Both the position numbers and the translations under genes were made by a program. DNA of 49,270 bases from NCBI GenBank assembly GCA_018654745.1, contig JABILA010000041.1, positions 1 through 49,270 on the forward strand, given 5' to 3'. The stretch is from Alphaproteobacteria bacterium (GTDB taxonomy: Bacteria > Pseudomonadota > Alphaproteobacteria > UBA2966). Each line of letters opens with the position of its first letter. Within the stretch, counting starts at the first letter, position 1. Positions 1-8,216 of this stretch are shown here, piece by piece. A model generated the notes under the pieces. It saw only the letters and a list, made by a program, of their open reading frames with translations. It was not told the origin of the DNA and made no database searches.

Positions 1-320
1 CATGGATTCCGCATCAAGTGCGGAATGACGCGGTTAGAAAATCAGAAGCTTGTCGTTACCAACGATTTCCAATGCCCAAAGGGCCCTGCAAGATCATCTC
101 TCCCCACACCGTCATTCCGGGCTTGACCCGGAATCTCTGTACCGGCGAAAGCAGCACTGCTTACCGGCACCTCACCAGAGACTCCGGGTCGTAGCCCGGA
201 GTGACGGAGAGAGTTTTAGAGAGGTAATACCGACACCACTTCGTCATGCCCGGACTTGATCCGGGTACCCACGACTTCACGCCCCTCAAATTTGAACCCG
301 AAAAAGCTTAATGCGAAGCG
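1..320. repeat. Non-coding end with dispersed palindromic repeats
   Basis: No convincing gene lies here. It holds several REP-like palindromes. A simple hairpin occupies 6-26 (ATTCCGC/GCGGAAT arms). A composite element occupies 111-207, with a first palindrome (ATTCCGGG/CCCGGAAT), a variable middle and a second palindrome (CTCCGGG/CCCGGAG) ending in GTGACGG. A short copy lies at 242-277. The composite belongs to the same family as the elements at 7614-7721 and 9767-9889. The function is unknown; such repeats are common between genes in alphaproteobacteria. Confidence 0.7.
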
Positions 321-2642
321 TTATTCCTCTGCATAAACGACCACTTCATCCGGAAAGGACTTCGCCAGAAACTCCGTAAACCACGCCTCATCCCGCACGG
401 AATCAAATCGAACATTACTGCTAATTCGCGCCAAAGGAGGTAATACTTCTGCATCAAAAGCCGAATTCAACCATGTGAGACAGTTTTCAAATTCACCTTT
501 CAGTGCAAAATGTTCTGCCATGTAATACGCCGCCCGACCTTTCTCTTTCTTCTCTACACCAAGGTATTTTTCCATGGCGACTGAATACAACTTATCTGCC
601 TCACCATCGCTTTTCATTGATGCTTGATCAGTCAAGCTATGGGCATAAAAAGCGATAGCAAGATAGTCTTCGGGCGAATTTCCAATTGCCGTGGAGTATT
701 TGTCAAATGCCCTCGCAAACAATTTGTCAGCAATTTCGTCTTTTTCCGCTCGTGCCTGACCGGCCAACGACAATCCAAAATAGCAAAGCGCTAGGTAATT
801 ATTTTTCTCTAACGCGAGGGATTCTTCAAATTTTTCGATTGCTTTGGAATATAGTGAGAACGCCTCTGAACCAAATTTTACCACAGCCATTTCGTAATAA
901 GCAAAACCCCAATTAATCAAGATCACAGTGCTGTCAGGTGAACGATTATTTGCTTTTTCATAAAGATCAAAAGCATTGGCAATCAAATCATCGCCATCTG
1001 CTCCACCTCTCGCTCTTGCTCTTGAAACTAATGCCATAGCCCAATTATTAAACTCGACAAATCCGTCCGGATTCAATTCAAGCGCTGCTAAAAACTTTTC
1101 AATGGCCTTATCGAAAAAATCATCATATCCAGAACCAACCCCTGACTTTGCTTGAGAATGGTATAGTCTTCCCCAATTGTTGAGAATGATAGAATCGTCA
1201 GGCCTAATTTCATGAGCAGCAGTGAATTTCTCAGCAGCTTTGGCAAATAATGCCTGAGCTTCTGTGCCTTTCTTGCTTTCGGCTTGCTCAGCAAGCGCCC
1301 GACCCCAATTACCAACAACGACATGGTTTTCAGGTTTCAAATTGTGCGCCAATCGAAAATTTTCAATTGCCATGGGGAAAAGTGTATCGGCTGTTTCACT
1401 GTCACCTGTTCTTGCCTGTCCACAAAACGCAACACCCAAATTTGCCAGAACAAAAGATTGCTCCGGTTCAAGTTCAAGCGCTGCATTAAAATACATTGCA
1501 GCGCGCCTATACAAAGAGCACCCTTCCTCGCCAAACTTGAATCTGGCTTCAACATTTATCTTTAGTCCAATCCGATTATTTGACAAGGCGGCAAAATGTC
1601 GGGCTTCATTGATACTCTCCTCTTCATCATCTATAGAGTTGAATATCGTCAAGGCTTCTTCATATGCTCCGGCCATATAAAGACGTTTGATTTTAGATAC
1701 GTATGACTCTGTTTCCAGATCCTCAACTGCTTTTTGAATTCGTTCACGCGCAAAATCAACAACACCGGTATCCTTTCCACTTTCAGCAATGTCAAATTCG
1801 GCCAGGCCATCTATCACTTCTAACAAATGGCTAAATGGTTTCTCCAAAAATGATGGCGGAAATACATTCAATTCTTGGGCTAGTTGAACAAAAAACGAAT
1901 CTGCATCAAAACCCTCCACAAAATAGGCGCCTTCTGACTCTTCAAGCAATTCATCTCGCACATGCTTGGCTGGGGCATCTTCCTTATACCCGACCCAATA
2001 AAGTCCGTGACTAAACTGAACCCGGTCGGCCAGTTGCCGGAATACAAAATCATTTTCGCCGCTGTATCCAACCACGATTCCGGGTGATCTGTTGGCCATG
2101 CGGCTAAACAGGGAGTCATCCTTGCCGTCGTTATCCTGCAAATCCTTGTTCGTGTTCAACATACTGAAACCGGACACCTGGCCATGCAAATGAACCACCG
2201 CCTGTTCTGCCATTTCGTCAGTATTAAAGTTTCTGGTTTGAGGAATGTCGTAAACAGCCGGGAAAAAATTTAAAAGGCTACAGGCACGCACGATCAAATT
2301 GTCAAAGTTTGTCGTCAGGACTTTGTCTACGTATCCCGCCTTCATCAAACAGGCGATGGCGATATGGGCCCAATTTATTTTCGCTCCTTCAACATATCCA
2401 CGGAACAGCCGTTTGCGTTCTCCCGGATTCAATTCTTCCATACAGGCTGAATATGATTTATCGGCTGTGGCGTCATAGGCTGCGGGATGTTTTTTCTGAA
2501 TGTCGTTAATAATATCACGTGCCAAAGGAATGCCTGCTTCCACAGAACAACCCGCCCCCACCAGCAACCACGCGCCGGGTTCGCCCTTCGGGGAATTTCG
2601 AAGAACTTCGGCAACTCGCTCCACAGTGCTTTTCTTGACCAT
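321..2642 (-). CDS. SIR2-like domain protein with 44-residue TPR-type repeats
   Basis: This 773-residue protein has an N-terminal SIR2-like NAD-binding fold. GAGCSVEAGIP lies at about residues 29-39, TTNFDNLI near 110, a VVHLHG segment carrying the likely catalytic His near 150, and a VVGYSG segment near 190. The C-terminal half (about 371-708) is a series of TPR-like helical pairs repeating every 44 residues without indels, each of the form NWGxAL..QA ... F..AIEKF..A.EL.P. SIR2 domains fused to sensor or repeat domains are known in bacterial antiphage systems that deplete NAD; that role is inferred here. The gene is visibly more AT-rich than its neighbours, stands alone between inverted short repeats, and is probably acquired. 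The start follows an AGGACAG ribosome-binding site. Confidence 0.8.
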   Translation of the reverse strand: MVKKSTVERVAEVLRNSPKGEPGAWLLVGAGCSVEAGIPLARDIINDIQKKHPAAYDATADKSYSACMEELNPGERKRLFRGYVEGAKINWAHIAIACLMKAGYVDKVLTTNFDNLIVRACSLLNFFPAVYDIPQTRNFNTDEMAEQAVVHLHGQVSGFSMLNTNKDLQDNDGKDDSLFSRMANRSPGIVVGYSGENDFVFRQLADRVQFSHGLYWVGYKEDAPAKHVRDELLEESEGAYFVEGFDADSFFVQLAQELNVFPPSFLEKPFSHLLEVIDGLAEFDIAESGKDTGVVDFARERIQKAVEDLETESYVSKIKRLYMAGAYEEALTIFNSIDDEEESINEARHFAALSNNRIGLKINVEARFKFGEEGCSLYRRAAMYFNAALELEPEQSFVLANLGVAFCGQARTGDSETADTLFPMAIENFRLAHNLKPENHVVVGNWGRALAEQAESKKGTEAQALFAKAAEKFTAAHEIRPDDSIILNNWGRLYHSQAKSGVGSGYDDFFDKAIEKFLAALELNPDGFVEFNNWAMALVSRARARGGADGDDLIANAFDLYEKANNRSPDSTVILINWGFAYYEMAVVKFGSEAFSLYSKAIEKFEESLALEKNNYLALCYFGLSLAGQARAEKDEIADKLFARAFDKYSTAIGNSPEDYLAIAFYAHSLTDQASMKSDGEADKLYSVAMEKYLGVEKKEKGRAAYYMAEHFALKGEFENCLTWLNSAFDAEVLPPLARISSNVRFDSVRDEAWFTEFLAKSFPDEVVVYAEE

Positions 2643-2715
2643 CTTCTGTCCTGTTTTTCGTCACCCGGTATGCGTGAATGATTGTAGGGTGATAGACGTT
2701 GAAGGTACAGGGAGG

Positions 2716-2752
2716 AAGACGTGGGTACGCGGGTCAAGCCCGCGCATGACGG
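2716..2752 (-). repeat. REP-like palindrome, inverted copy of 242-277
   Basis: Read on the minus strand this matches 242-277 from CGTCATGC through GTACCCACG. The inner stem is GCGGG/CCCGC instead of CCCGG/CCGGG, so pairing is kept by paired changes. The two copies bracket the SIR2-domain gene in inverted orientation. Confidence 0.65.
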
Positions 2753-2776
2753 AGGATTGGGTGGGGGTTGGTCAGC

Positions 2777-2809
2777 AAAAAACCGCCGTCTCGGATGAAA
2801 CGGCGGTTT
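2777..2809 (-). terminator. Intrinsic terminator downstream of rho
   Basis: On the minus strand there is a 10-bp stem (AAACCGCCGT / ACGGCGGTTT) with a 10-nt loop followed by a run of T. It lies about 120 nt past the rho stop, so rho itself appears to have a Rho-independent end. It also separates the heme/rho run from the SIR2-domain gene. Confidence 0.75.
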
Positions 2810-2835
2810 GATTGCTTGCTGATTTTTCAGCCTTC

Positions 2836-2928
2836 GTTCACCTGCACCCAGGACTGTGACCGCAGTCCCGGCGCGCCTGCGCCGCCCGCGCGGAGCCGGT
2901 CGCACTTGCGACCCAGGCGTGAGCGAAC
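2836..2928. other. Cluster of adjacent GC-rich stem-loops after rho
   Basis: Between the rho stop and its terminator are small hairpins packed side by side: GACTG/CAGTC at 2852-2867, GGCGC/GCGCC at 2870-2883, the palindrome CCGCGCGG at 2886-2893, and GGTCGCA/TGCGACC at 2898-2913. A direct repeat ACCCAGG occurs at about 2846 and 2911. GTTC (2836-2839) and GAAC (2925-2928) could close the whole as one multi-branched structure. It could be a structured 3' UTR or a repeat element; it is not coding. Confidence 0.5.
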
Positions 2929-4185
2929 TTAAGTATTCATGCTGTCGAAGAATTCGGAGTTTGCCTTGGTTTCTTTCAGCTTGCCGAGCAGGAATTCCAT
3001 GCTGTCGGTGACGCCCATGGGCATCAGGATGCGGCGCAGGACCCACATCTTGGCGAGGGTGCCTTTGTCGACCAGCAGTTCTTCTTTCCGGGTGCCGGAC
3101 TTGGTGATGTCGATGGCAGGCCAGGTGCGTTTGTCGGAGAGCTTGCGATCAAGGATGATTTCCGAGTTACCGGTGCCCTTGAATTCTTCGAAAATAACTT
3201 CGTCCATGCGACTGCCGGTATCGATCAGGGCGGTGGCGATAATGGTCAGTGATCCACCTTCCTCGATATTACGCGCCGCACCGAAAAAGCGTTTGGGCCG
3301 TTGCAGGGCGTTGGCATCAACACCACCGGTCAGGACCTTGCCCGACGATGGCACCACGGTGTTATAGGCACGGGCCAGACGGGTAATTGAATCCAGCAGG
3401 ATGACCACATCGCGGCCATGTTCTGTCAGGCGTTTGGCCTTGGCGATAATCATTTCGGCGACCTGCACGTGACGGGTGGCAGGCTCGTCAAAGGTGGAGG
3501 AAACAACCTCGCCCTGGACCGAACGTTTCATGTCGGTGACTTCTTCCGGGCGTTCATCGATCAGCAAAACAATCAGATAAATTTCCGGATGATTGGCGGC
3601 AATGCTTTTGGCGACATTTTGCAAAATGACGGTTTTACCGGTCCGCGGCGGGGCCACGATCAGACCACGCTGGCCTTTACCGATCGGGGTAATCAGGTCA
3701 ATGACCCGGCCGGTGGGATCAGGCGTCGTCGGGTCATCCAGTTCGAGACGCAAACATTCGTCCGGATACAGGGGTGTCAGGTTGTCGAAGTTGACCTTGT
3801 GGCGGGATTTTTCCGGCTCGTCGAAATTGACCGTGGTGACTTTCAGCAAAGCGAAATAACGCTCACCATCCTTGGGGGAGCGGATCGGACCTTCGACGGT
3901 GTCACCGGTCTTGAGACCAAAGCGACGGATCTGGCTGGGGCTGACATAAATGTCATCGGGGCCTGGTAAATAGTTGGCTTCCGGTGCGCGCAAAAAGCCG
4001 AAGCCATCCTGCAGCACTTCCAGAACACCCTCGCCGGTAATTTCAACACCTTGTTCCGCGACATTCTTCAGAATGGCGAACATCATGTCCTGGGTGCGCA
4101 GGGTACTGGCGTTTTCAACCTCATGCTCCTCGGCGAAGGAAAGCAGTTCGGTGGGTGTTTTTTTCTTCAGTTCCTGAAGATTCAT
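2929..4185 (-). CDS. rho: Transcription termination factor Rho
   Basis: This hexameric RNA-dependent ATPase ends transcription of untranslated RNA. At 418 residues it has the normal length. The N-terminal helical domain starts MNLQELKKK. The cold-shock-like primary RNA site contains DGFGFLR near residue 65. The motor domain has Walker A (APPRTGKT, about 180), Walker B (VVILLDS) and the Q-loop region SSGKVLTGG. All catalytic elements are visible. It is the last gene of a minus-strand series after hemE, hemH and hemJ, but about 300 nt separate it from hemJ, and that gap holds a candidate promoter of its own. Confidence 0.98.
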   Translation of the reverse strand: MNLQELKKKTPTELLSFAEEHEVENASTLRTQDMMFAILKNVAEQGVEITGEGVLEVLQDGFGFLRAPEANYLPGPDDIYVSPSQIRRFGLKTGDTVEGPIRSPKDGERYFALLKVTTVNFDEPEKSRHKVNFDNLTPLYPDECLRLELDDPTTPDPTGRVIDLITPIGKGQRGLIVAPPRTGKTVILQNVAKSIAANHPEIYLIVLLIDERPEEVTDMKRSVQGEVVSSTFDEPATRHVQVAEMIIAKAKRLTEHGRDVVILLDSITRLARAYNTVVPSSGKVLTGGVDANALQRPKRFFGAARNIEEGGSLTIIATALIDTGSRMDEVIFEEFKGTGNSEIILDRKLSDKRTWPAIDITKSGTRKEELLVDKGTLAKMWVLRRILMPMGVTDSMEFLLGKLKETKANSEFFDSMNT

Positions 4186-4485
4186 AGTGTTAACCTGTTT
4201 TGGTGAGTCCGTCTGAACGGATGTTCAGTGATGACGGTTTTTGAAATGAAGGGTTTTTTAAAGGGATAAATATTATTCAGCTGAATGTAATAAATGTGGG
4301 GGTTCGGGATGCTCGCTGTCTGATGCAGATTGAGTACAGGCCGAAATTGGAGAGATTTGGGAACCGGACAGACAGGGATTGCCCACCGGCGTCAGGAATT
4401 CACGAACACTGTCAGAGCGTCTCGCTTGTCCTGAATAACGAAATAAACTTTGACGCACCGTAAGTCAACGAAAAAAATTCATTTA
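4186..4485 (-). promoter_or_regulatory. Long rho leader region, no gene
   Basis: These 300 nt between hemJ and rho hold no believable coding sequence; a short open frame at 4273-4458 lacks coding character and homology signs. If the promoter at 4440-4468 is real, rho carries an untranslated leader of roughly 250 nt. E. coli rho also has a long leader, through which Rho limits its own synthesis. That parallel is an inference. Confidence 0.45.
4440..4468 (-). promoter_or_regulatory. Candidate sigma-70 promoter for rho
   Basis: On the minus strand TTGACT (4463-4468) is followed after exactly 17 nt by TATTTC (4440-4445). The -35 hexamer is five of six and the -10 hexamer is moderate. It points at rho across the long leader. 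Confidence 0.4.
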
Positions 4486-4932
4486 CTAAAACGGCTTAAC
4501 CACAATTGTGATCACGATCAGGATCATCAGCACTGTCGGCACTTCGTTCATCAGGCGATAGAATTTGGCGCTGTGGGTATTTTCATCTTTTTCGAACTGA
4601 CGACGCCAGCGTGACAGGAAACCGTGCATGCCGGTCATAATGATGATCAACGCCAGCTTGAACCAGGGCCAGCCCAGCGACCAGTCAACAATGCCGGGCG
4701 TTAAGGCCAGCATGACGCCAAAGACGAGGGCAACATTCATGGCCGGGTTGATGATGGCGCGCATCAGGCGGCGTTCCATGATCTTGAAGGTTTCCGACTG
4801 CACCGAGCCCTTTTCTGCATCGACGTGATAAACAAACAGACGCGGCAGATACAGCATGCCGGCCATCCACGCCATCACCGAAATGATGTGCAGGGCCTTG
4901 ATCCACAAATACCAGTCCGACAGCCAGTCCAC
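4486..4932 (-). CDS. hemJ: Protoporphyrinogen IX oxidase HemJ
   Basis: This membrane protein oxidises protoporphyrinogen IX to protoporphyrin IX, the penultimate step of heme synthesis. It is a 148-residue multi-span protein with the family pattern WYLWIKALHIISVMAWMAG near the N-terminus (including the conserved His), then a charged loop and helices ending VLMILIVITIVVKPF. I chose the GTG at 4932, which has a GAGG ribosome-binding site 8 nt upstream and gives the usual N-terminus. A TTG at 4971 would add 13 residues without a better site. It follows hemH by 63 nt, so protoporphyrin formation and iron insertion are encoded side by side. Confidence 0.93.
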   Translation of the reverse strand: MDWLSDWYLWIKALHIISVMAWMAGMLYLPRLFVYHVDAEKGSVQSETFKIMERRLMRAIINPAMNVALVFGVMLALTPGIVDWSLGWPWFKLALIIIMTGMHGFLSRWRRQFEKDENTHSAKFYRLMNEVPTVLMILIVITIVVKPF

Positions 4933-4995
4933 GTTTTTAACCTCGTTAGTAAAATGAAATATTCCGGCCAAACCGGAACAACAGGAAAGTCTGTT

Positions 4996-6033
4996 TTATG
5001 CCGCCTTGCACAAACAGCGTCCAAATCGCTGCGGACAATATCGCTTTCCGCGCGGCGGGCAAAGCCCGTTTTTTGTCGCAGCGTCCCGGGCAAGACTGGC
5101 AAGGCCGTCGATGAATTCCTTGTCATCAGTTGGCGTCGGCACGCGCCGGTAATGATTGATACCCAGATCATCGGCAATTTTTTTGTATTCAATATCCAGT
5201 TCGACCAGGGTCTCGGAATGTTCGGAGACAAATGAGATCGGCAGGACCACCACATTCACACCATGCTGCGCCGATTTTGCCAGCGCATCATCCAGCGACG
5301 GGCCCAGCCATTCCAGACGCCCGACCCGGCTTTGATAACAGACCCTGAAATCGCCAGTACCCAATCCGGCATCACGGGCAATGGCCAGGGCCGTTTGTTC
5401 GATCTGCCACTGATAGGGATCGCCGCCTTCAACAAATTTCACCGGCAGGCCATGGGCCGAAAACAGAACCCGCGCCGGTTGCGGCGTTTGCTTGAGCTGG
5501 GTGCGCAACAATTTTGCCTGGGCGGCGACATAATCGTTCTGGCGCGGATAACAACAGATCACCGAAGTTGTCGCCGTCAGACCATTTTTGGCGGCAGCGC
5601 GGGACCAGTCCCTGGCTGAACTTTCGGTCGTCGTTGTCGAAAATTGCGGATAGAGCGGCAACAGAACAACATGCTCTGCGCCCCAGGCGGCAACTTCACG
5701 CGCCACTTCGTCGCTCATGGGATGCCAGTATCGCATGCAGGTAAAAACCCGGAAGTCATGATCTTCATCATCGCCCAGCACCGCTTCCAGGGCTTTTGAT
5801 TGCAAGGCCGTCTGAGCCAGCAAGGGCGAAGCTCCACCCAGTTCGGCATAGATTTTTTGGGCAATCGGGGCCCGGCGTCCGGAGATGAATTTCGCCAGTA
5901 TCCAGCGCAGCGGTCCCGGCAAGGTGATGATGGCCGGATCATTAAACAGATTGAACAGAAATGGACGCACGGCTGCCGGGCTGTCGGGACCGCCCAGGTT
6001 AAAAAATACAATGGCCGTTTTTTTGCGCGTCAT
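4996..6033 (-). CDS. hemH: Ferrochelatase
   Basis: Ferrochelatase inserts Fe2+ into protoporphyrin IX to make protoheme. At 345 residues it is of normal length. It starts KTAIVFFNLGGPDSP and carries the catalytic His in LFSAHGLPVKF and the acidic metal/proton path in FVSEHSETLVELDIEY. The C-terminal tail holds four cysteines within about 17 residues (CPPRGKRYCPQRFGRCLC). Some bacterial ferrochelatases, including that of Caulobacter, carry a [2Fe-2S] cluster through C-terminal cysteines, and this tail is a candidate for one. It lies 44 nt after hemE in a probable hemE-hemH-hemJ operon. Confidence 0.97.
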   Translation of the reverse strand: MTRKKTAIVFFNLGGPDSPAAVRPFLFNLFNDPAIITLPGPLRWILAKFISGRRAPIAQKIYAELGGASPLLAQTALQSKALEAVLGDDEDHDFRVFTCMRYWHPMSDEVAREVAAWGAEHVVLLPLYPQFSTTTTESSARDWSRAAAKNGLTATTSVICCYPRQNDYVAAQAKLLRTQLKQTPQPARVLFSAHGLPVKFVEGGDPYQWQIEQTALAIARDAGLGTGDFRVCYQSRVGRLEWLGPSLDDALAKSAQHGVNVVVLPISFVSEHSETLVELDIEYKKIADDLGINHYRRVPTPTDDKEFIDGLASLARDAATKNGLCPPRGKRYCPQRFGRCLCKAA

Positions 6034-6077
6034 ATGCCAATCGATATATTTGTCGTCATTCTGGCGCCAGAGCTAAA

Positions 6078-7136
6078 CTAACCCCAGTTCCGGATCAGTT
6101 CCGATAATTCTTCCACATGTTCCGGTGGCGTTTGCGGCACAAATCCATGACCCAGATTGAAAACAAAAGGCCCCTTGCCCAGGGTTTCCAGAATTCGTCG
6201 CGCTTCCCTGAGCATGCCTTCACCACCTGCAACCACCAGTAACGGATCCAGATTACCCTGCACAGCGCAGGAAGTCTGTACATTATCACTTTGTACGTTT
6301 TCTCTGGCCCACTCCAGCGGCACCGAGGTATCAAGGCTGACAGCGTTCACACCGGTTTTGGCGGCAAAACTGGCATATCCGGCGCCGGCCCCGCGAGGAA
6401 AACCAATAACGGGAATATCCGGGTGTTTAGCGCGCAAATTCGAGACGATCCGGGCCACCGGCGCGATACACCATTTTTCGAACTCTGTTTCGGACAAGGC
6501 CCCGGCCCAGGTATCAAAAATCTGGATGACTTCGGCCCCGGCATCGATCTGGGCCAGCAGATATTCCGTGGTGGCATCCACCAGCATGTTAATCAGCCGC
6601 GCAAACCCGGCTTCGTCGGTAAAGGCCCAGCTTTTGGCGTTGGCGAAATCGCGACTGCCCTGTCCCTCCACCATATAGGTCGCCACGGTCCAGGGTGCCC
6701 CGGCAAAGCCGATTAACGTCACATCCGCAGGCAATGCCTTACGCAGACCTTTAAGGGTCTCAAACACCGGTTGCAGGTGCTCGGTGATACGCCCCGTTTC
6801 CAGACGATCCAGATCTTTGGCAGAACGCACTGGCTCCAGCTGTGGGCCCTCACCTTCCTTGTAAGCCAGCGCCTGACCCATGGCATCGGGAATGACCAGG
6901 ATATCGGAGAACAAAATCGCCGCATCCATGTGATAACGCCGGATCGGCTGTAAGGTTACTTCCACGGCCAGTTCAGGATTATAACACAGCGACAGAAAAT
7001 CCCCGGCGTGGGCACGGGTGGCACGATATTCCGGCAAATAGCGTCCGGCCTGACGCATGAACCAGAACGGCGGTCTGTCCAGGACTTCTCCTGCCAGCGC
7101 TCTCAGCATACGTTTGCCGCTTTGTGCTTCGCTCAT
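6078..7136 (-). CDS. hemE: Uroporphyrinogen decarboxylase
   Basis: HemE decarboxylates the four acetate side chains of uroporphyrinogen III to give coproporphyrinogen III in the cytoplasm. Both family signatures are present: [18 protein letters not shown] near the N-terminus and [16 protein letters not shown] in the middle. I start at the ATG of [11 protein letters not shown] (352 residues, normal length). An in-frame GTG at 7163 would add nine residues. It is the first gene of the heme run and the classical left-hand neighbour of alphaproteobacterial oriC. Confidence 0.96.
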   Translation of the reverse strand: MSEAQSGKRMLRALAGEVLDRPPFWFMRQAGRYLPEYRATRAHAGDFLSLCYNPELAVEVTLQPIRRYHMDAAILFSDILVIPDAMGQALAYKEGEGPQLEPVRSAKDLDRLETGRITEHLQPVFETLKGLRKALPADVTLIGFAGAPWTVATYMVEGQGSRDFANAKSWAFTDEAGFARLINMLVDATTEYLLAQIDAGAEVIQIFDTWAGALSETEFEKWCIAPVARIVSNLRAKHPDIPVIGFPRGAGAGYASFAAKTGVNAVSLDTSVPLEWARENVQSDNVQTSCAVQGNLDPLLVVAGGEGMLREARRILETLGKGPFVFNLGHGFVPQTPPEHVEELSELIRNWG

Positions 7137-7164
7137 TATTTCTGCTGCTTTCCGATTACCCACA

Positions 7165-7565
7165 GTCCCCTTCCATATACTATATTTATACTAAAAAGGT
7201 TGTTGTAGTGGTTGATCCCTGTGTGTTGTGGGGAGAACTCGCCCTCCCCGATTTATCCCGTACAGAGCGGCCCCGAAGGGCTGCCTGGTTCCCTTCTGTA
7301 TAACTTCGCCTGAACGCCCTGGCAACCACGCCGGAAAGATAGGGAACTCGCCGCTTTCAGCCCCTGTTCCGCAAATGATCCTGTGGCCGGATTTCTGTGG
7401 AAAAGCGGTGATAACATTTGCAGGACCGGGCAGCGACCCACTTATCCAGAATCTGCACACCTACCCTGGAATATCCTCCACACCGGGGCGAAATGCTTAT
7501 GAACCCAGGCCCAGGGTGCATGGAATTTTCAGGATTGTGAAATAAGGCCAGTTATCCCCATGATT
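7165..7565. other. oriC: Probable chromosomal replication origin (oriC)
   Basis: This non-coding region lies upstream of hemE and on the hemE side of ppsR, the pair that flanks oriC in Caulobacter-type chromosomes. Three 9-mers differ from the DnaA box TTATCCACA at one position: TTTTCCACA (minus, 7396-7404), TTATCCAGA (7442-7450) and TTATCCCCA (7552-7560). A two-mismatch site TCCTCCACA lies at 7474-7482. An AT-rich stretch at about 7172-7200 could be the unwinding element. No gene is visible. The origin call rests on context plus box clustering. Confidence 0.6.
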
Positions 7566-7613
7566 CAGGTGATTCAGAATCGGGTGGGATATTTTGAAAA
7601 ATTGCCACCATCG

Positions 7614-7721
7614 CCGTCACTCCGGCCGTCGAGCCGGAGTCTCTGGTGAGGCCATCAAAAACCCAATAACCGGTGTAGATGGACAGGCTACAGAGATTCC
7701 GGATCGAGCCCGGAATGACAC
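7614..7721 (-). repeat. Composite palindromic repeat, outer part of left arm
   Basis: Two palindromes (CTCCGGC/GCCGGAG and a CCGGAAT-type arm pair) bracket a variable middle containing CTCTG and CCAGAGA. Read on the minus strand it aligns with 9767-9889 (shared GGAATCTCTG, AGCCTGTCCA, GGCCTCACCAGAGACTCCGG). It forms the outer end of the left inverted arm of the 7614-9889 island. Confidence 0.7.
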
Positions 7722-7810
7722 GGGTCTTGAATTTGAGACCTCCAACACAAACCAGGTTCAGCAAAACCCACCACGCACAAACCACCGTCGCACGTTGCCA
7801 CCGCCGTTCC

Positions 7811-8114
7811 CCAAATTCACGCGAAGTTAATTAAAAGCTAACCAGCGCCATTGAGGCGCAAAGGCACCTAAGGCTATTCCGTTTTTGACGGAATAGCCTT
7901 AGGTGCCTAGGAAATCAGTTCAGCAATTTGGCTGTCGAAATACCGTGTTTCTGAAGAACCAGAAACACCCGGCGCCGCCTGAGCGTAATATCAAATCTCC
8001 CAAAGCGACTTCGGTCTTAACCGAATCGCCTGGTCTCATATCGTTCCCTGTCTCAGGATTTACCGCCAACCTGTGTTTCAGAAAAAGGCTGAAACACTTG
8101 GGAAGGGAGATTTG
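7811..8114 (+). repeat. Structured repeat, left copy (inner part of left arm)
   Basis: It begins CCAAATTCACGCGAAG and ends GGGAGATTTG. Positions 7980-8114 are identical over 135 bp to the reverse complement of 9476-9610. That core is closed by a 10-bp pair (CAAATCTCCC 7992-8001 / GGGAGATTTG 8105-8114). Inside it are a hairpin GTGTTTCAG/CTGAAACAC (8073-8097) and an imperfect CGACTTCGGT/ACCGAATCG hairpin. Upstream, GCGCC/GGCGC around loop ATTGA (7845-7859) covaries with the right copy. About 110 bp (7870-7979) with extra hairpins are absent from the right copy. It contains no protein gene. Confidence 0.75.
7862..7908. other. Perfect 21-bp stem-loop inside left arm
   Basis: Positions 7862-7882 and 7888-7908 are exact reverse complements with a 5-nt loop TTTTG. 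No T-run follows on either strand, so it is not a standard terminator. It belongs to the block present only in the left copy. A second perfect 9-bp hairpin (GTGTTTCTG/CAGAAACAC, 7945-7968) follows it. Confidence 0.8.
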
Positions 8115-8173
8115 GAAACAAGCCGATCTGGAATATGACAATTCTTCTTCACAGCAACCCAAACATCACTCAC

Positions 8174-8210
8174 AATGTCATTTGACAACATATGTCAATG
8201 TATGTCATAA
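8174..8210 (+). promoter_or_regulatory. Promoter and operator-like repeats of the TA pair
   Basis: TTGACA (8182-8187) and TCATAA (8205-8210) are spaced 17 nt. The predicted transcription start falls at about the ATG at 8217, which has no ribosome-binding site, so a leaderless message is possible. AATGTCA (8174-8180), TATGTCA (8191-8197) and TATGTCA (8201-8207) overlap the promoter, the last two spaced by one helical turn. This suits autoregulation by the antitoxin. The -10 hexamer is weak. Confidence 0.45.
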
Positions 8211-8216
8211 ATTCTC

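Noticed and set aside
2429..3046. 205-residue minus-strand frame crossing the rho 3' end and the SIR2 gene start
   Set aside because: It runs through the rho terminator and overlaps two genes; not coding.
3418..3969. 183-residue open frame antisense to rho
   Set aside because: Shadow of the rho gene; no independent start signals or homology.
4273..4458. Small open frame between rho and hemJ
   Set aside because: No ribosome-binding site and a composition unlike a protein. It overlaps the likely rho promoter and leader.
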